NCBI GenBank assembly: GCA_009840945.1
Contig: VXMU01000123.1
Coordinates: forward strand, 47,406 to 84,642
Length of the DNA stretch: 37,237 nt
From: Chloroflexota bacterium
GTDB lineage: Bacteria > Chloroflexota > Dehalococcoidia > UBA2979
Direction of reading: 5' to 3'
Both the position numbers and the translations under genes were made by a program. This document shows, piece by piece, positions 35,055 through 37,237 of this stretch. Each line of letters opens with the position of its first letter. Positions within the stretch are counted from its first letter, which is position 1. The notes below the pieces were generated by a model that was not told the DNA's origin, did not search any database, and saw nothing but the letters and a program-made list of their open reading frames with translations.

Positions 35055-35903
35055 CTACCGCGAGCGGGGGCCGCCCGGCTCGGGGATGAACTTGTTGTCG
35101 CGCATCCGCAGGAACGCGGTCAGGCCCTCGTTGCGCTGGACCTCGTAGAGGTCCTCGACCTCCTTCGCGTCGGTCGAGGCGTGGGCGAGGATCGAGATGA
35201 GCCCGCCGGTCTGGAGGGCGTTGCGCAGCCCCATGGCGTGGAAGCCGAGCGTGGTGAGCTTCTTGTTGAGGCGCACCGAGTCCGACGGGACCATCACCAG
35301 CCGCATGGCCATCTCGCGCGCCCGCGTCATCAGCTGGTCGTGCGGGACCACCTCGTTGATGGCGCCGATGCGGACGGCCTCCTCGGGGCCGAAGTGGTCG
35401 CCGGTGAGCGCGTAGCGCGCTGCCACCTTCCAGCCGACGAGGGCCGGGAACAGGAACGAGGTGTTCGACACCATGCGCACCTCGGGCTGCCCGAACGCGG
35501 CCTGCTCCGAGGCGATGGTGATGTCGCAGGCGAGGGTGTACCAGAAGCCGCCGCCGAGCGCCCAGCCGTTGACCGCCGCGATGATGGGCTTGTCGAGCTC
35601 CATGAGGTGCATCACGTGGCTGGTGTGGTTCATGTCCGTGGGCATCCACTGCTTGAGCGCCTCGCTGCGCGTGTCGATGCCCTCGCGCTCGCGGCCGAGG
35701 TCGTAGCCGGCTGAGAACGCCCGGCCGTTGCCGGTGATGATGATGACGCGCACCGAGTCGTCCGCGGCAGCCTCGTCCAGGGCCTCGTGGAGCTCGCGCT
35801 CCAGGTCCGGCGAGATGGCGTTCATCTGGTCCGGCCGGTTGAGCGTGATGGTCGCGATCTGGTCGTCGTCGGTCTCGTAGAGGATGTTCTCGTAGTCGCC
35901 CAC
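35055..35903 (-). CDS. Enoyl-CoA hydratase/isomerase family protein
   Basis: VGDYENILYETDDDQIATITLNRPDQMNAIS; GNGRAFSAGYDL; GAAGGAGG RBS before GTG 35903. Confidence 0.92.
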   Translation of the reverse strand: MGDYENILYETDDDQIATITLNRPDQMNAISPDLERELHEALDEAAADDSVRVIIITGNGRAFSAGYDLGREREGIDTRSEALKQWMPTDMNHTSHVMHLMELDKPIIAAVNGWALGGGFWYTLACDITIASEQAAFGQPEVRMVSNTSFLFPALVGWKVAARYALTGDHFGPEEAVRIGAINEVVPHDQLMTRAREMAMRLVMVPSDSVRLNKKLTTLGFHAMGLRNALQTGGLISILAHASTDAKEVEDLYEVQRNEGLTAFLRMRDNKFIPEPGGPRSR

Positions 35904-36009
35904 GTCGGGCCTCCTTCGCTGGGTGCGGATTACCGCCGATGTGCCGCCCCGCATGATAGACGCCTCGCCGCTGGGCGCAGCGCGCGAGGGGCCCCGGGGC
36001 GCCCTCGGA

Positions 36010-36038
36010 TTGACGTTGCATCGCGCAGCACCTACAAG
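36010..36038 (+). promoter_or_regulatory. Candidate sigma70-type promoter TTGACG-17-TACAAG
   Basis: 17-nt spacer, upstream of ECH start at 36112. Confidence 0.45.
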
Positions 36039-36111
36039 GCATGGGGGCAGTCGCGCGCGCCCGCGCACGATGTCCCGGCAGGCATGCACGCTCACAGGAG
36101 GAAAGGGCTGA

Positions 36112-36882
36112 ATGGCAGACCTCGAGTACGAGAAGAAGGACTTCTACGCGATCTTCACGATGAACCGCCCCGAGCGGCTGAACGCCCTCGGCGGCAACCT
36201 CACGGCGCTGCGCGACGAGGCGCTTGAGGACTTCAACGCCGACCCGAACATGCGCGTCGGCATCGTCACCGGCACTGGCCGCGCCTTCTCGGCCGGCGCC
36301 GACCTCAAGGAGATGGCCGAGCGCAACGCGGCCGGCACGAACTCGCCGCGGCGCGGCGGCTCGATGTCCGGCTGGGGCTACTCGGACAGCCCGAAGCCGT
36401 TCATCGCGGCGGTCAACGGCCTCGCGATCGGCGGCGGCATGGAGACCGCGCTGGACTGCGACATCCGCATCTGCTCGACGGACGCCTACTTCGGGCTGTT
36501 CGAGCCGAAGCGCGGGATCATGGCGGGCTACGGCATCCACCACCTGCCGCGCGTCGTCGGCTTCTCCGCCGCCAACTACATCCTGCTCACCGCTGACCGC
36601 ATCAGCCCCGAGCAGGCCAAGGAGTTCGGCGTGGTCACGGAGATCACCGAGCCGGACCAGCTGGTCCCGCGCGCCGAGGAGATCGCCCAGCTGATCGCCT
36701 CGAACGCGCCACTGTCGATCCAGGGCACGAAGTCGATCATCCAGGCGTGGCGCAAGGCCGGCATCGAGGACTCGATCCGCATCGCCGAGTGGATGAACCA
36801 GGTCGTCCTGTCGTCCGCGGACGCCAAGGAGGGCCCGGCCGCCTTCGCCGAGAAGCGCGACCCGGTCTGGACGGGCAGCTAG
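36112..36882 (+). CDS. Enoyl-CoA hydratase/isomerase family protein
   Basis: MNRPERLNALGGNL; GTGRAFSAGADLKEMAE; GLAIGGGMETALDCDIRI; AGGAGGAAAG RBS. Confidence 0.93.
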   Translation: MADLEYEKKDFYAIFTMNRPERLNALGGNLTALRDEALEDFNADPNMRVGIVTGTGRAFSAGADLKEMAERNAAGTNSPRRGGSMSGWGYSDSPKPFIAAVNGLAIGGGMETALDCDIRICSTDAYFGLFEPKRGIMAGYGIHHLPRVVGFSAANYILLTADRISPEQAKEFGVVTEITEPDQLVPRAEEIAQLIASNAPLSIQGTKSIIQAWRKAGIEDSIRIAEWMNQVVLSSADAKEGPAAFAEKRDPVWTGS

Positions 36883-36907
36883 CCCACCAACCCGGCACCG
36901 AACACCG

Positions 36908-36942
36908 GCGGCGCCGGTCACCCGCAAGGTGGCCGGCGCCGC
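36908..36942 (+). terminator. Hairpin terminator after ECH
   Basis: GCGGCGCCGGTCACC-cgcaa-GGTGGCCGGCGCCGC (15-bp stem, one wobble) then GTTT. Confidence 0.7.
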
Positions 36943-36971
36943 TCGCGTTTCCCCGCTGGTCTGCCGGCCAT

Positions 36972-37085
36972 CTCCTCCGATCCCCTCGCCCCCGCCCGCG
37001 GGGTATCCCCGCGTCGAGGCGAGTCGAGGGCTGCCTCGGCTCGCCGACCCATCCATACAGCGGGGGAGAGGGTGAGGGTGAGGAG
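36972..37085. repeat. Palindromic element with outer imperfect inverted repeat and two inner hairpins (three-way-junction-like)
   Basis: Outer CTCCTC..CCCTCgCCCCCGC / GCGGGGGaGAGGG..GAGGAG; inner CGCGGGG-tat-CCCCGCG and GGCGAGTCGAGG-gctg-CCTCGGCTCGCC. Confidence 0.65.
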
Positions 37086-37146
37086 GTCTGCGCAGGCCTG
37101 ACTTGGCACGTGTCGCGGAGCCATCGAGGAGCCTATCGGACCCTCA

Positions 37147-37237
<91 letters not shown>

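Overview
High-GC (about 70% by eye) gene-dense bacterial contig, probably a metagenomic assembly. My inference, not tested, is a Chloroflexota/Dehalococcoidia-like organism. Both ends run into artefactual poly-G/poly-C. Content: two tandem Tat-lipoprotein solute-binding proteins; two tandem ABC-2 ATPase+permease cassettes; an expanded family III (CaiB/BaiF) CoA-transferase set (two single-domain genes, one of them frameshifted, and two double-domain fusions); three enoyl-CoA hydratases; an acyl-CoA dehydrogenase-like flavoprotein; three MFS transporters; an SDR; a Gfo/Idh/MocA oxidoreductase; a phosphotriesterase-family protein; a CocE/NonD hydrolase; two DinB-like proteins; tandem NTF2-like proteins; a trypsin-like protease; a DUF3800 protein; and small ORFs. 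Most notable observations: (1) the DsbA/FrnE-like gene at 15309-15959 has an in-frame TGA exactly where the first Cys of its CPWC motif should be (SDFI-TGA-PWCYVG), followed by an 8-bp hairpin with a GUC loop, so it is probably a UPWC selenoprotein missed by the ORF track; (2) the CoA transferases appear as pairs of one domain with and one domain without the catalytic Asp, in split and fused forms and in both domain orders; (3) all three MFS transporters share a C-terminal [VL]THxGM[AS][DE][ST] motif after a low-complexity tail; (4) several intergenic regions hold strong undescribed hairpin arrays, including a 58-bp double-hairpin direct repeat upstream of DUF3800, a three-hairpin leader before a fused CoA transferase, and a three-way-junction-like element near the right end; (5) a 44-aa membrane microprotein was missed by the ORF length cutoff.
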